From an uncultured Mucispirillum sp. (GTDB lineage: Bacteria; Chrysiogenota; Deferribacteres; Deferribacterales; Mucispirillaceae), in NCBI GenBank assembly GCA_944326705.1, contig CALVEY010000003.1:41768-105767 (forward strand): a DNA stretch of 64,000 bases, written 5' to 3'. Shown here one piece after another: positions 25,409 through 34,974 of the stretch. Made by a program: the position numbers and the translations under genes. How positions within the stretch are numbered: position 1 is the first letter of the stretch; each line of letters begins with the position of its first letter. A model generated the notes under the pieces. It saw only the letters and a list, made by a program, of their open reading frames with translations, did not search any database and was not told the origin of the DNA.

Positions 25409-28400
25409 TTATCCAAGAAAATCTAGTATAGAAATGCTCATCATTGAAGTTACTATACTCACAGCAGACTGATAAGCCGTTTTTGAAAGCTCTAAATCAG
25501 TAGTAAGTTTAATAATATCAGTAGCTGTAGCACCTAAATAACCTGCTTTTATTTCTTCATTATTTTTAATAACTGTTTCCTGAAATTTTATTACAGATTC
25601 TACTCTCTGGCCTCTTGTACCTATTAATGTTCCAGCCTGTAAAACCTGATTTACTGCTGCATCTAATGTATCTATTTCGTTTTCTACACCACTGCCCACT
25701 GCTGCAGTAAAACTGTCTGTTGCACTAAGCGTGCCTGCATCAAAACCTAAATGTAAGCCGTCTGATACAAATACACTTTTATTTGCAGTATCAAGTGTTA
25801 CATTCTGCACTAAGCCGCCCTCTGCATTTGTTACTTTTACTGATACACTGTCCCCAGCTTTTGGAAAGCCAAGAGTGCCTGCATAGTCACCTTCTACAAC
25901 TATTGAGCTGAAATTACCATTAGTTTTTGTAAACCCTATTTCACCTTTACTGTTTACAACTGCACTTAAATCACCTGCAGCAATCCCTTTACCTGTAAGC
26001 TGTTCATTAATATGCTCTACCATTTCCTGAGTAGATTTATACTCTTTTTTATCAAGAGTAACTTTTACTTCTTTCTGCTCATTAGTATTTTCATCATAAT
26101 ATGTAATAGTTAATGTTCTTGCATCTTCTGAAAGCTCACTAAGGTCAGTTTTTGGAGTCTGCACACCAGATACTGTTAATTCTGCCACATTACCTGTTGC
26201 CCCGTCATAAGTTAAGCCTAAGCCTAACGGATTACCTGCTCCTGCTGCAACAGATGCTTCTACTGGCAAATCTGTTGAAGATGTAACAAACTGAATAGAG
26301 CCGTCTGCTGCTATATTTGCTTTTATTCTGCCGTCAGTTCCTGTTGCTGCATCATCAAGCGCTGCATTTATTTTTGCAAGCACATCTTCTTTACTGCTGA
26401 AAGCTGTTATCTGAAAGTTGTATGTGCCGTTAGGGTTTGGTGTAACTGCTGTTGCTCCCTCATCTATGCTGATACCTGCTTCTTTTAGTTTTTCATTAAT
26501 AAAAGCATCTTTATCTGCTGCTGCCATAAATTCTTCTGATGGAATATCTACTGTATGCCCATTAACTGTAAGAGCAAAAGTTTCACTTGCTGATACTGTT
26601 ATATTAGTGATGTTCTCATTTACAACTGGGTCTATTGTTATTTCTTTAAAACTTGAACCTGCTGGGTCAAGCGGGTCTGCCACTCTGAATGTAAATGCAG
26701 CTGTAAATGTATCTGGAAGTTCTCCATTTGCAACAGTATCAAAACCCATTACAAAGCTTGCAAATGCCCTTTCTGCAGGGTTATTGGCAGAGTTTGCAAA
26801 GTTTGCTATTTTTGTACCACTGCCAGACTGTATTTCTATTGCTCCGTTATTATTTGCAAACCTAATGCCTGCTTCTACAAAATCAGGGTCATTATTTAAC
26901 TGTTTTAATATATATTCCTGTGCAGATTCTGCATTTGTAATAGGCGGATTTGCTTTTGATAAATCTATTTCTACATCTTTTCTTTCAACTTTTCCTGTTT
27001 TATTATCAAACATATCTACACTGAATTTTAATACAGGATTATTAGCATACGCCTGTGCATCATACTGAACATTACCAGATGCTGTTTTATATTCATTCTG
27101 CAGATAAAAATCAGTTTTTTGGTTAGCTGATAATATTTCATATTTCCAGTTATCATTAAAATTGCCTTGGAATACACCGTCTAAAAATGGTTTTGCAGTA
27201 GAATTTAAATCTGTTGCTTTCCATGCAGAAGGCTCACCAAAACCGTTTTTAGTAATATTATATTCAAGAGCATGCATTAAGTTTTCTAATGCTCTGAATA
27301 CATTTACATTTTTACCAGTTTCTTTAATATTTACATCACCAAAATTTAAACCAGGCTGTGCTTTTAAATCAAGCTGGAATGTAGTTGTAGACTCTCTTTT
27401 TGTTGGGTCTAACGGGTTAGGTATTTCCATATCATCTGGAGTAATAGTTACACCATTTGGAAGCTCAATAGGGCCGCCTTTATAGTCATTTGTTACTTTA
27501 TTATATATTGTATTGCCATTTTTATCCATAATAACTATAGATATATTTCTCTGGTCATTCTGACCTAATGTTGTTGTAACTGATACATTCCAAGTATCAT
27601 CTTTTTTACCGCTGTATGCACCGCCTACTATTGTCATCTGGTCATTTGCATGGCTTATACCCTGATTAAGAGCATTTGTTCTAAATGTCAGCTTACTGTC
27701 ACCGCTTCTTAAATCTGCAATAGTAAGTTTACCGTCCACTATAGATACATCAACAGTCTGGCCGTATAAATCTTCAATAAATTTAACATAATCACCTAAT
27801 GTTTTTTCTTCTGCATCATTTAAACGGCTTCTGTCTAATTTTGCTGTCTGCATATCAGAAGTTGGCGGGATAGTTGTATTATCATAAGCTGTTGTAGTAA
27901 GAGTAGTATCTCTATCCATATTATAATTCTGCAGAGAGAATGTAATATCATAATTGCCAGGGTTTGCAGGGTCATTTGGATTTAAGTCAAGACTTACACC
28001 TACTTCAAAATCAAAACCTGCTTTTCTTAATGCTTCATCAAATAAAAATTCCAGCTCTTTTTTACTTGGGCTTGTAGTCATCAAACCTATATCAAATGTG
28101 CCATCTCCATTGTCTGTAAAAGTAGTAACGGCAGTTTCCCCACCAAGACCAGCTTCTCTTAATTTTTCATTTAAAAAGTTTGTTCTATCTGCAGGTGCTA
28201 CCGCATTAAATTCATCTGCTTTAACAGTGATTGTTCTGCCATTTATTTCAAGCTCCACATCTTCAGAGCCAAATCGTAAGCCTGTTAATGTAGATGGTGT
28301 AAGAGTTGTAGCTGGTTTATTAATAGTTACTTCTTTACCGTTTACAAAAAATGTGTAGCTTGTGCCATTTAAATCAAAATTTTTATGAGTTGTTTCTACT

Positions 28401-29986
28401 GGGTTGATTGTATCAGTATGGAAATCATAACCTATTTCAAAAGTAGTATCTTTTCCTTCTGCTGCAACTGTTGCACCTTTAAAGCCTAATAAGCTCTGGT
28501 CTGTGCCTGTTACTGCTATGCGCACATTATCCCCTGTTTTCTGGCTCATAAAATTAAGTCTGTCACCGTCTGCAGAAATTTTTATTTCACTTGATAAGTC
28601 TACTTTATATTTATTTTTTCCTTCTGTTGTTATTTCCCCTTGGAATTTTCCAGAATTAACCTGACTATTAACTGTAGAAGCATAGTCATCTATTGTAGCA
28701 TTCATTCCTGACAAACTGCCTATTGAACCAATATATTCTGCATTTTTGAGCTCATTATTTATTGCATTTGCAAGCTCATCTGTAGATGAATATGCTTTCT
28801 GCGGAACTACCACTTTATAAAGTTTATCCCCATAAGTAATAGTTAATGTTCTTTCTTTTTCAGTAGCTGATGCTAAATCTAAACTTGGGTTAGTATTTGA
28901 TACAAGGCTTGCAATACCTACTTTATTACCATTATGGTCTGTACCTGCTATTTCTATAGAATCACCAATACTGATATTAGTATTATCTAAATTTGAAAAT
29001 AAGCTGTTAATAGTTGCAGCCATACCATTTACTGTATTAAATGCTGAACCCTGCAGTATTAAGCTGGATTGTGTAAATATATTACTTCCAGGCATATTTA
29101 CTGCAATATCCTGACTGTAGCCTATCTGAGTATAGATATAACCATTATCGCCTTGATAAGTGATTTCTGAACCTGATTTATAATCAAATTCCATAACAAT
29201 AGAAGTTGGATTTTCTAAATCCTCAGGTAGTTTAAATGATATACCTCTGCCTGTATTTATAACTTTACCCGGCTCATATTCAAAAGTCATAGAAACAGCC
29301 GATTTATTACCAGAACCACCTGCCTCATCTGAGCCGTTTGAGTCCATTATTACCACATTACCTTTTTCATCATAAAGCTGTAATTTAGCAATACCAGTAT
29401 TGTTATCTACTACCATTTTTGCAGTATATTTGCCAGATTTTAACTCTGTCATATCGCTGAATACATCTTTTACAATAGCATCACCAGATAAATTTTCACC
29501 ATTTTCATTTTTAGTAACTACATTAGTAACAGAGTTTGTGCCGCCTGTAAAAGGTGGTTTTCCTGTCTGGAAACCACCAAAAATATACCTGCCATTATAG
29601 CTGGCATTTGCTATATCCATAATTTGATTATATAAACTTAATACATCTTGAGCTAAAGCCTTTCTGCTTTCTTCATCATAAGAATCTGACGCACCAGCAA
29701 TTGCATAATCATCCCTTGCTTTTTTTAAGGCTTCTAATAACTCCTGCAGTTCTGCATTAGTATTATTAAGCCAGTTAGATGCACTGTTAGCATTTTCACT
29801 AAACTGAGTAAGCTCATCAATCATGTTCAGAACATTATATGCACCAACATACTTACTTGTATCTTCCCACGGATTAAGCAAACTTTTCTGTGCATTTGCT
29901 TTTTTAACTGCCTCTGTATAGTTTGAAAGACTTGTTGAAAGCATATCTTTCATCTGCATACCACGCATATTAAATGTTACTCTCAT
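25409..29986 (-). CDS. flgL: Giant FlgL, hook-filament junction protein
   Basis: 1525 residues; FlgL is usually 300-550. Residues ~1-150 form the conserved coiled-coil end (MRVTFNMRGMQMKDML...NASYNGRYIFGGFQTGKPPF). The last ~80 residues form the partner helix (IGTRGQRVESVIKFQ...AYQSAVSIVTSMMSISILDFLG). The ~1250 residues between are beta-rich with internally repeated modules: TLTITY...AINNEL near 378 and TLTITY...HINEQL near 1287, and a second pair (LEINGRTITVKADEF, LTVNGHTVDIPSEEF) near 590 and 1140. These resemble flagellin-IN-type insertions and would project from the hook-filament junction. A sigma-54-type promoter precedes it. Confidence 0.9.
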   Translation of the reverse strand: MRVTFNMRGMQMKDMLSTSLSNYTEAVKKANAQKSLLNPWEDTSKYVGAYNVLNMIDELTQFSENANSASNWLNNTNAELQELLEALKKARDDYAIAGASDSYDEESRKALAQDVLSLYNQIMDIANASYNGRYIFGGFQTGKPPFTGGTNSVTNVVTKNENGENLSGDAIVKDVFSDMTELKSGKYTAKMVVDNNTGIAKLQLYDEKGNVVIMDSNGSDEAGGSGNKSAVSMTFEYEPGKVINTGRGISFKLPEDLENPTSIVMEFDYKSGSEITYQGDNGYIYTQIGYSQDIAVNMPGSNIFTQSSLILQGSAFNTVNGMAATINSLFSNLDNTNISIGDSIEIAGTDHNGNKVGIASLVSNTNPSLDLASATEKERTLTITYGDKLYKVVVPQKAYSSTDELANAINNELKNAEYIGSIGSLSGMNATIDDYASTVNSQVNSGKFQGEITTEGKNKYKVDLSSEIKISADGDRLNFMSQKTGDNVRIAVTGTDQSLLGFKGATVAAEGKDTTFEIGYDFHTDTINPVETTHKNFDLNGTSYTFFVNGKEVTINKPATTLTPSTLTGLRFGSEDVELEINGRTITVKADEFNAVAPADRTNFLNEKLREAGLGGETAVTTFTDNGDGTFDIGLMTTSPSKKELEFLFDEALRKAGFDFEVGVSLDLNPNDPANPGNYDITFSLQNYNMDRDTTLTTTAYDNTTIPPTSDMQTAKLDRSRLNDAEEKTLGDYVKFIEDLYGQTVDVSIVDGKLTIADLRSGDSKLTFRTNALNQGISHANDQMTIVGGAYSGKKDDTWNVSVTTTLGQNDQRNISIVIMDKNGNTIYNKVTNDYKGGPIELPNGVTITPDDMEIPNPLDPTKRESTTTFQLDLKAQPGLNFGDVNIKETGKNVNVFRALENLMHALEYNITKNGFGEPSAWKATDLNSTAKPFLDGVFQGNFNDNWKYEILSANQKTDFYLQNEYKTASGNVQYDAQAYANNPVLKFSVDMFDNKTGKVERKDVEIDLSKANPPITNAESAQEYILKQLNNDPDFVEAGIRFANNNGAIEIQSGSGTKIANFANSANNPAERAFASFVMGFDTVANGELPDTFTAAFTFRVADPLDPAGSSFKEITIDPVVNENITNITVSASETFALTVNGHTVDIPSEEFMAAADKDAFINEKLKEAGISIDEGATAVTPNPNGTYNFQITAFSSKEDVLAKINAALDDAATGTDGRIKANIAADGSIQFVTSSTDLPVEASVAAGAGNPLGLGLTYDGATGNVAELTVSGVQTPKTDLSELSEDARTLTITYYDENTNEQKEVKVTLDKKEYKSTQEMVEHINEQLTGKGIAAGDLSAVVNSKGEIGFTKTNGNFSSIVVEGDYAGTLGFPKAGDSVSVKVTNAEGGLVQNVTLDTANKSVFVSDGLHLGFDAGTLSATDSFTAAVGSGVENEIDTLDAAVNQVLQAGTLIGTRGQRVESVIKFQETVIKNNEEIKAGYLGATATDIIKLTTDLELSKTAYQSAVSIVTSMMSISILDFLG

Positions 29987-30051
29987 AATTATGCTCCATT
30001 TTACTGGCTTTTTAAGCCCTGTTTATATAATCATTTCTGTGTATAATTTAC

Positions 30052-30069
30052 TAGCAAATTCCTTGCCAA
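30052..30069 (-). promoter_or_regulatory. Sigma-54-type promoter for flgL
   Basis: On the minus strand TTGGCA, six bases, TTGCTA: the -24 GG and -12 GC are separated by the required distance. It lies about 66-83 bases before the flgL start. Sigma-54 control of middle flagellar genes is common in several phyla. Confidence 0.7.
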
Positions 30070-30147
30070 ACATAAATTGTCTTAAAATGTGGATATTTTT
30101 TCCTAACTGATTTTTTACTGATTTATTGAATTATTTGGACTACATAA

Positions 30148-30179
30148 TCATTAAAGGGGACTTACGCCCCCTTTAATGA
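30148..30179 (-). terminator. Strong GUAA-loop hairpin between flgK and flgL
   Basis: On the minus strand a stem of about 14 pairs (TCATTAAAGGGG with CCCCTTTAATGA, plus a G-T and a C-G pair) closes a GTAA tetraloop. No T run follows, so it may stabilise the flgK mRNA 3' end or attenuate rather than terminate. Confidence 0.55.
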
Positions 30180-30329
30180 CTACCTATATTTTATGAAAAT
30201 CTGGAAAAGGGAATTCTTCCCCTCTCCAACTCTCCCCTTATCATAAGGGATAAAATTCACGGTACACGCCCGATGAATTTTATAATATAATATATATATG
30301 ATACATGATATATGTTATATTAAGCTTTA

Positions 30330-32099
30330 CTATCTACCTACTGAGCCTAATCCGTTGATTAATGTATTAAGCATTTCATCTACCACATTTATGTATCTTG
30401 AGTTTGCTTCATACATTCTTTGATAAAGCACTAAGTTTACCTGCTCATCTTCTTCCGATACACCGCGGATAGACATAAGCTGTGTATTTAACTCTTCATA
30501 TGCCATCTGTGTTGTAGTAGTAAATGTATCTGCCTGAGATTTTGCACTGCTCATCTCACCTATAAAGTATCCATAGAAAGCGCTGAATGTTACATTACCT
30601 TTCACAGTTGCAAATGATGTAGTCTGCAGTTTTGATATTTTTAATGCGTTAGTGTTATCACCTTCTGCACCAAACTCTGATGCTGCAATTAATCTTGGAT
30701 TTTCTTTAATTGATGCATCAATACTTATATCTTTTGCACTGCTGCCTGAAAAGAATGAGTTCATACCTGTTGCCATTAAAAAGTCTGATGTATCTTCTCC
30801 AAATGCAATATAACTTCCTGCAGCGGCTTTAATTGTAACTGTATTATCTAAGTTGATAGATGCACTTACATAGTTTCCACCCTGCTGGTTGATTTTTTCA
30901 AGCACTGTTTTTAATGTATCACTTTCATTTACCTGAATAGTTATTTTTCTAGTATCATATATTTCATTATCTTCATCATCTGTTTTACCAGTAGGTGTTG
31001 AAATATTAATTTCAAAAGAACCACTTTTAACAGTGTAAGGAAGCCCGCCTTCAGCAGAATTTAAAGGATATTCTGGGTTAATAACCTGAGTTTTACCTGT
31101 ATATTCTGTAGCTCTGTCAAGCCCCATACCTGTTGCATGTATTCTATTTGTTTCTTCAATCATTTTTTTAGCAAGTGCATCTAAATCTGACTGATACTGT
31201 TTTAACTCGTTATCCCTTACCTGTAATTGTGCAGCTATTGCTCCACCTTTCATTAAAGATGTCATATCAATTGGTTTAGAGTTAGGGTTATCTGTTTTCC
31301 ACATAACTTTTAAGTGATTGTCATTTTCCGGGTCTTTTTCTGTTAATAACTGATGAGCTGTGCCATTATCAACAAGAGTCTGACCGTTCATATATACAGA
31401 TATTGAGCCGTCCTCCCTTAAATAAGTAGATATTTGCGTTTTTTCTGCTAAGTCATCTAATAAACCATCGCGCATATCCCTTAATTCATTAGCAGGCTGC
31501 CCCATAGCTTCTGCTGAAACTATTTCTTTATTAAGTTTTGCAATCTGAGTTGTTATTTCATTAATTGCATTTACTTCGTTTTGTATTGTTATATCGCACT
31601 GATTTCTTGCATCTTCTAAATACTGATAACCGTCTTTTATTTTAGTTGCAAGAGTATCTGCAGCTTCTACAAGCACCGTTCTTTTTGTAAGAGATTCTGA
31701 TGTATCATCTGGTGCTGAGTTACTTAAATCCTGCCAAGCATTAAAGTAATCTTTTAAAGCATCACCTAAACCAGAACCTGACTCCAGTTCATTAAAATAA
31801 AGCATAGCACTTTTTAATGTAGAACTCATTGAGTTGTAATATAAATAATTAGAGTTAGAGTTGCGGACATTTTTTGCAAGCAAATCATCATATTCACGCC
31901 TGATAGCTGCTACATCTACACCTTTACCAATAGCTCCATTATATGTATACTGCGGTTTTTTTGTTACAAGCTCAACTGTCTGCCTGGAATAATTTTCTGT
32001 TTTCATATTTGCCATGTTATTACCTGTAACAGAAATACCAACCTGAGCAGCATTTAAGCCTGAAACACCAGTCCAAATCATACCAAATAAATTACTCAT
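30330..32099 (-). CDS. flgK: Flagellar hook-associated protein FlgK
   Basis: 589 residues. The N-terminus carries the rod/hook signature (IWTGVSGLNAAQVGISVTGNNMANMKTENYSRQTVEL). The middle has a flagellin-IN-like insert (GSFEINIST...TLKTVLEKINQQGGNYVSASIN), and the C-terminus ends in the conserved helix (EEDEQVNLVLYQRMYEANSRYINVVDEMLNTLING). It forms the first junction ring between hook and filament. It follows the flgN-like gene by 13 bases and lacks close linkage to flgL, which has its own promoter. Confidence 0.95.
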   Translation of the reverse strand: MSNLFGMIWTGVSGLNAAQVGISVTGNNMANMKTENYSRQTVELVTKKPQYTYNGAIGKGVDVAAIRREYDDLLAKNVRNSNSNYLYYNSMSSTLKSAMLYFNELESGSGLGDALKDYFNAWQDLSNSAPDDTSESLTKRTVLVEAADTLATKIKDGYQYLEDARNQCDITIQNEVNAINEITTQIAKLNKEIVSAEAMGQPANELRDMRDGLLDDLAEKTQISTYLREDGSISVYMNGQTLVDNGTAHQLLTEKDPENDNHLKVMWKTDNPNSKPIDMTSLMKGGAIAAQLQVRDNELKQYQSDLDALAKKMIEETNRIHATGMGLDRATEYTGKTQVINPEYPLNSAEGGLPYTVKSGSFEINISTPTGKTDDEDNEIYDTRKITIQVNESDTLKTVLEKINQQGGNYVSASINLDNTVTIKAAAGSYIAFGEDTSDFLMATGMNSFFSGSSAKDISIDASIKENPRLIAASEFGAEGDNTNALKISKLQTTSFATVKGNVTFSAFYGYFIGEMSSAKSQADTFTTTTQMAYEELNTQLMSIRGVSEEDEQVNLVLYQRMYEANSRYINVVDEMLNTLINGLGSVGR

Positions 32100-32112
32100 A
32101 CCACACCCCCTT

Positions 32113-32598
32113 TTAACCTGTTATCTGTAAGGCAGAAGGCATCGATACAGTAGATTTACCCATACCATATTTATTAGACGGCACAAAACCCATTTTAGAT
32201 TTTATATCGTTTATTATTTTCAGATTTGTATTGTATATAACTTTTAAGGAAACAGTAAGTTGAGATATTTCTGATACTAATACTAAAAGCTCATCTCTTA
32301 ACTGAGTAAGCTCACTTTTACATTCTTCATCATCTATACCATCAATGATTGCAAGTACAGTATCATCATTAAGATTATATTCTTCTTTTAGACGCAGAGA
32401 TATTGTTTTACGAGCTTCTTCTAACAGTTTTTCTTTTTTAGAAAGCTGTTCTTTTGTTTTATTAAGCTCTTTTATTTTATTATTATCCCAGCTTGTAACA
32501 GCTGCTTTCTCACAGTGCAGAGTATCACGGATAAGGCTGTAATGACTAACCTGTGATTTTAATATCTCCACTAAGTTTTTAATAGAATTGTGCTCCAT
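32113..32598 (-). CDS. flgN: FlgN-like flagellar export chaperone
   Basis: 161 residues from ATG 32596-32598, chosen because AAGGAGG lies six bases upstream. The protein is almost all helical (NLVEILKSQVSHYSLIRDTLHCEKAAVTSWDNNKIKELNKTKEQL...), the pattern of FlgN, which escorts FlgK and FlgL to the export gate. The flgM-flgN-flgK order supports the call. FlgN sequences vary widely, so position carries much of the weight. Confidence 0.82.
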   Translation of the reverse strand: MEHNSIKNLVEILKSQVSHYSLIRDTLHCEKAAVTSWDNNKIKELNKTKEQLSKKEKLLEEARKTISLRLKEEYNLNDDTVLAIIDGIDDEECKSELTQLRDELLVLVSEISQLTVSLKVIYNTNLKIINDIKSKMGFVPSNKYGMGKSTVSMPSALQITG

Positions 32599-32672
32599 AT
32601 ATGTCCTCCTTAAAAGGCTTATAACCATGCTTTTAAGGATAACTTATGGAAAAATTTACCTACTAAAAATTA

Positions 32673-32978
32673 TTAGAATACATCCTCTAATGCAGTATTA
32701 ATGATTTTAGAAGCAATATCTTTTCCAGATACATTATATGTGCCAGCAGCTATTCTTTCTTTTAAATCAGCTATTTTATCAGCACGCACATCTGGCATCT
32801 CTTTTAAAGTGCGAGTCATTTCTGAAACATCTTTACCTTTTTCAGAAATAGATACAGCATCACTTTCTACTGCAGCAGAATTTTGTTTGTCATTTGCAGA
32901 AACTTTTTCTACATTTCTTTTACGGGAAGTTTGTTCAAGTGTGTCCATTCCAGACATCATATTGCTATCAATTCTCAT
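32673..32978 (-). CDS. flgM: Anti-sigma-28 factor FlgM
   Basis: 101 residues from ATG 32976-32978, with GGAGG five bases upstream. It has a disordered N-terminus and a C-terminal sigma-binding part (VRADKIADLKERIAAGTYNVSGKDIASKIINTAL) typical of FlgM. It holds FliA inactive until the hook is complete and FlgM is exported. It heads the flgM-flgN-flgK run. Confidence 0.9.
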   Translation of the reverse strand: MRIDSNMMSGMDTLEQTSRKRNVEKVSANDKQNSAAVESDAVSISEKGKDVSEMTRTLKEMPDVRADKIADLKERIAAGTYNVSGKDIASKIINTALEDVF

Positions 32979-33169
32979 AATATCCTCCAATGCTCTTCTT
33001 CCCTATCGGATGTGACTTAAAAAACTTTAGCACTTTTTTTAAAAATTTTAAATATTTTTTTGTGCCTGTTTTTTGCCGATAATTCCTGCAAATATGGTAA
33101 ATTTTGCCTAAGCCATCCATAAACAAATTTTTTCATAAATATTATAGCAATAATTGTGCCATTTTATAA

Positions 33170-33200
33170 AATAGAAAAGGGAAGCTTACGCCTCCCCTTC
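33170..33200 (-). terminator. Terminator after flgI-flgJ
   Basis: On the minus strand AAGGGGAGGC pairs with GCTTCCCTT (one bulge) across a GTAA tetraloop, followed by TTTTCTATTTT. It closes the flgI-flgJ unit before flgM. Confidence 0.7.
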
Positions 33201-33236
33201 CTATAAGTGTGTGAATTTATTGTGAAGTGATAGAAT

Positions 33237-33635
33237 TTACTGTACTAAATCAAGGCCTTCCTGAGAAAATGCTTCCTGCCTTTTCTGCTGCACTGCATAA
33301 GGGTTTAATTCCCTGTGGAAAATTTTTCCCTCATCTCTATACTGCGGCATAGTCTGTTTTAAATGTTTATATAAAGTTTCACCTAAGCCAGAATCTGGTG
33401 TTTTTGCTAAAATATCCACATACTGCTGGTCAAGCATCTCTGTAAATATTTTTTCGCCGTTACTTTTTTTAATCAATGATGATTCCATAGTAGCTTTGCG
33501 CATAGTCTTCATCATCATATCCATAAACATACCTTCAAATGCTGCGCATGCCTGTCTTAACTCTTTATCTCTTTTTTCACGAGCCTGCTCTCTTGTAAGC
33601 TCTGTATTTGCATTAAGTTTTGCTAATTCTACCAT
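33237..33635 (-). CDS. flgJ: FlgJ-type rod-binding protein (no muramidase domain)
   Basis: 132 residues, only the rod-binding domain (ELRQACAAFEGMFMDMMMKTMRKATMESSLI...GEKIFTEMLDQQYVDILAK...GLGETLYKHL). Enterobacterial FlgJ carries an additional glucosaminidase domain; here it is absent, as in many other phyla. It caps and helps assemble the flagellar rod. Its start overlaps the flgI stop by one base. Confidence 0.88.
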   Translation of the reverse strand: MVELAKLNANTELTREQAREKRDKELRQACAAFEGMFMDMMMKTMRKATMESSLIKKSNGEKIFTEMLDQQYVDILAKTPDSGLGETLYKHLKQTMPQYRDEGKIFHRELNPYAVQQKRQEAFSQEGLDLVQ

Positions 33636-34726
33636 TACATTAACTCCAGTTCTGCATGCAGTGCGCCTGCTGCTTTTATTGCCTGTAAGATAGATATTAA
33701 ATCTCTTGGAGTTACACCTATTGCATTTAATGCTTTCACTAAATCTGAGATTGTAACACCTTCAGGCACTACCATTAAGTTAGTCTGTTCTTCTGCCACT
33801 GTGATTTCTGGATTATCAGTTACCACTGTTTCACCATCGCTGAATGGTGCAGGCTGACTAACATCTACCTGATTTGTAATAGTTATAGTTAAGTTGCCAT
33901 GAGCTACTGCTACTGTGCTTATTCTTACATCTGAACCCATAACTATTGTACCAGTTCTTTCATCTACTATTACTCTTGCAAATGTTTCTGGCTGAATTTC
34001 AATATTTAAAAGACTGCTTAAAAAGTCATAATAATTATTTTTAAATTCACCAGGAATATCTACTCTAATACTAGTAGGTGAAGTTATAGAAGCAATTGGT
34101 GTGCCAATAAAACTATTTATCGCTGATTTTGCCTGAACTATATCTGCAACTCCCAATGAGCTGAATGATAAGTCAAAATAATCTGATTCTAAATTGAAAG
34201 GTATTTCTTTTTCAACTATCGCCCCGTTTGGTATCATACCTACTGTTGGGTGGTTTTTAGTAACTTCTGCGCCACCTGCTGTAACATTCATACCACCAAC
34301 TGATAATGGACCTTGAGCAACTGCATAAACCTGACCATTAGCACCTGTTAATGGTGTTAATAAAAGTGTACCGCCCTCTAAACTTTTTGCATCACCTACT
34401 GATGATACTGTTACATCTATTTTATTGCCTGCTTTTGCAAAGGCTGGAAGTTTTGCTGTAACCATAACTGCTGCCACATTTTTTACCTTTACATCGCCCT
34501 GTGGAACAGTGATACCCATTCTATCAAGCATATTTACAAGTGACTGAACAGTAAACTCTGTCTGCTGTTTATCACCAGAGCCGTTAAGACCAACAACTAA
34601 TCCATAACCGAAAAGCTGGTTGTCCCTTATACCCTGAACATCTGCTAAATCACGGATTTTAACAGCTGCAAAACTAGGGACTGCTAAAATCGTAACCAAA
34701 ACAATAGTTAAAATTAATTTTTTCAT
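33635..34726 (-). CDS. flgI: Flagellar P-ring protein FlgI
   Basis: 363 residues from ATG 34724-34726 (MKKLILTIVLVTILAVPSFAA, a cleavable signal peptide). The mature part carries the family landmarks RDLADVQGIRDNQLFGYGLVVGLNGSGD, VKNVAAVMVTAKLPAFAKAGNKIDVTVSS and DLVKALNAIGVTPRDLISILQAIKAAGAL. It forms the periplasmic ring around the rod. flgH is not adjacent. GGAG lies nine bases upstream; an alternative ATG at 34741 adds five residues. Confidence 0.95.
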   Translation of the reverse strand: MKKLILTIVLVTILAVPSFAAVKIRDLADVQGIRDNQLFGYGLVVGLNGSGDKQQTEFTVQSLVNMLDRMGITVPQGDVKVKNVAAVMVTAKLPAFAKAGNKIDVTVSSVGDAKSLEGGTLLLTPLTGANGQVYAVAQGPLSVGGMNVTAGGAEVTKNHPTVGMIPNGAIVEKEIPFNLESDYFDLSFSSLGVADIVQAKSAINSFIGTPIASITSPTSIRVDIPGEFKNNYYDFLSSLLNIEIQPETFARVIVDERTGTIVMGSDVRISTVAVAHGNLTITITNQVDVSQPAPFSDGETVVTDNPEITVAEEQTNLMVVPEGVTISDLVKALNAIGVTPRDLISILQAIKAAGALHAELELM

Positions 34727-34764
34727 AGCTTTACGCTCCACAATAATTATTCACAACCTGATAC

Positions 34765-34782
34765 AAGCAAGATTTATGCCAA
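34765..34782 (-). promoter_or_regulatory. Sigma-54-type promoter for flgI-flgJ
   Basis: On the minus strand TTGGCA, six bases, TTGCTT, with -24 GG and -12 GC correctly spaced. It lies 39-56 bases before the flgI start, a normal distance. It has the same form as the site before flgL. Confidence 0.75.
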
Positions 34783-34974
34783 AACTTTTATATCTATTTT
34801 CTTATACTGTTTTATATTGCATATTCTGTGCCAAAAATAATTTATTAATATTGATTATAGATAGATGTGAAAGATGAAAAAATAGAGAAACTATTATCCA
34901 TTATAATACAAAAGGAAAATATAATACTTGATTTGCTGATTAAAGGTTAAAGAAAAATAAAGGCAGTTAATATT

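Larger units (their letters stand above)
29987..30329. other. flgK-flgL gap: promoter and three hairpins
   Basis: This 343-base gap holds no gene. From the flgL side it contains the sigma-54-type site (30052-30069) and a 14-base hairpin closed by a GUAA loop (30148-30179, minus-strand reading). Beyond these are a CCCTTAT/ATAAGGG hairpin (30235-30249) inside a C-rich stretch, and an ATAAAATTCA/TGAATTTTAT hairpin (30250-30283). Confidence 0.65.

Noticed and set aside
26418..28358. Several 100-216 residue open frames opposite flgL
   Set aside because: They are shadows of a long, strongly coding gene on the other strand.
33064..33079. CGGCA...GGC upstream of flgM as a third sigma-54 promoter
   Set aside because: GG and GC spacing fits, but the -12 core is AGGC instead of TTGC; too weak to list beside the two good sites.
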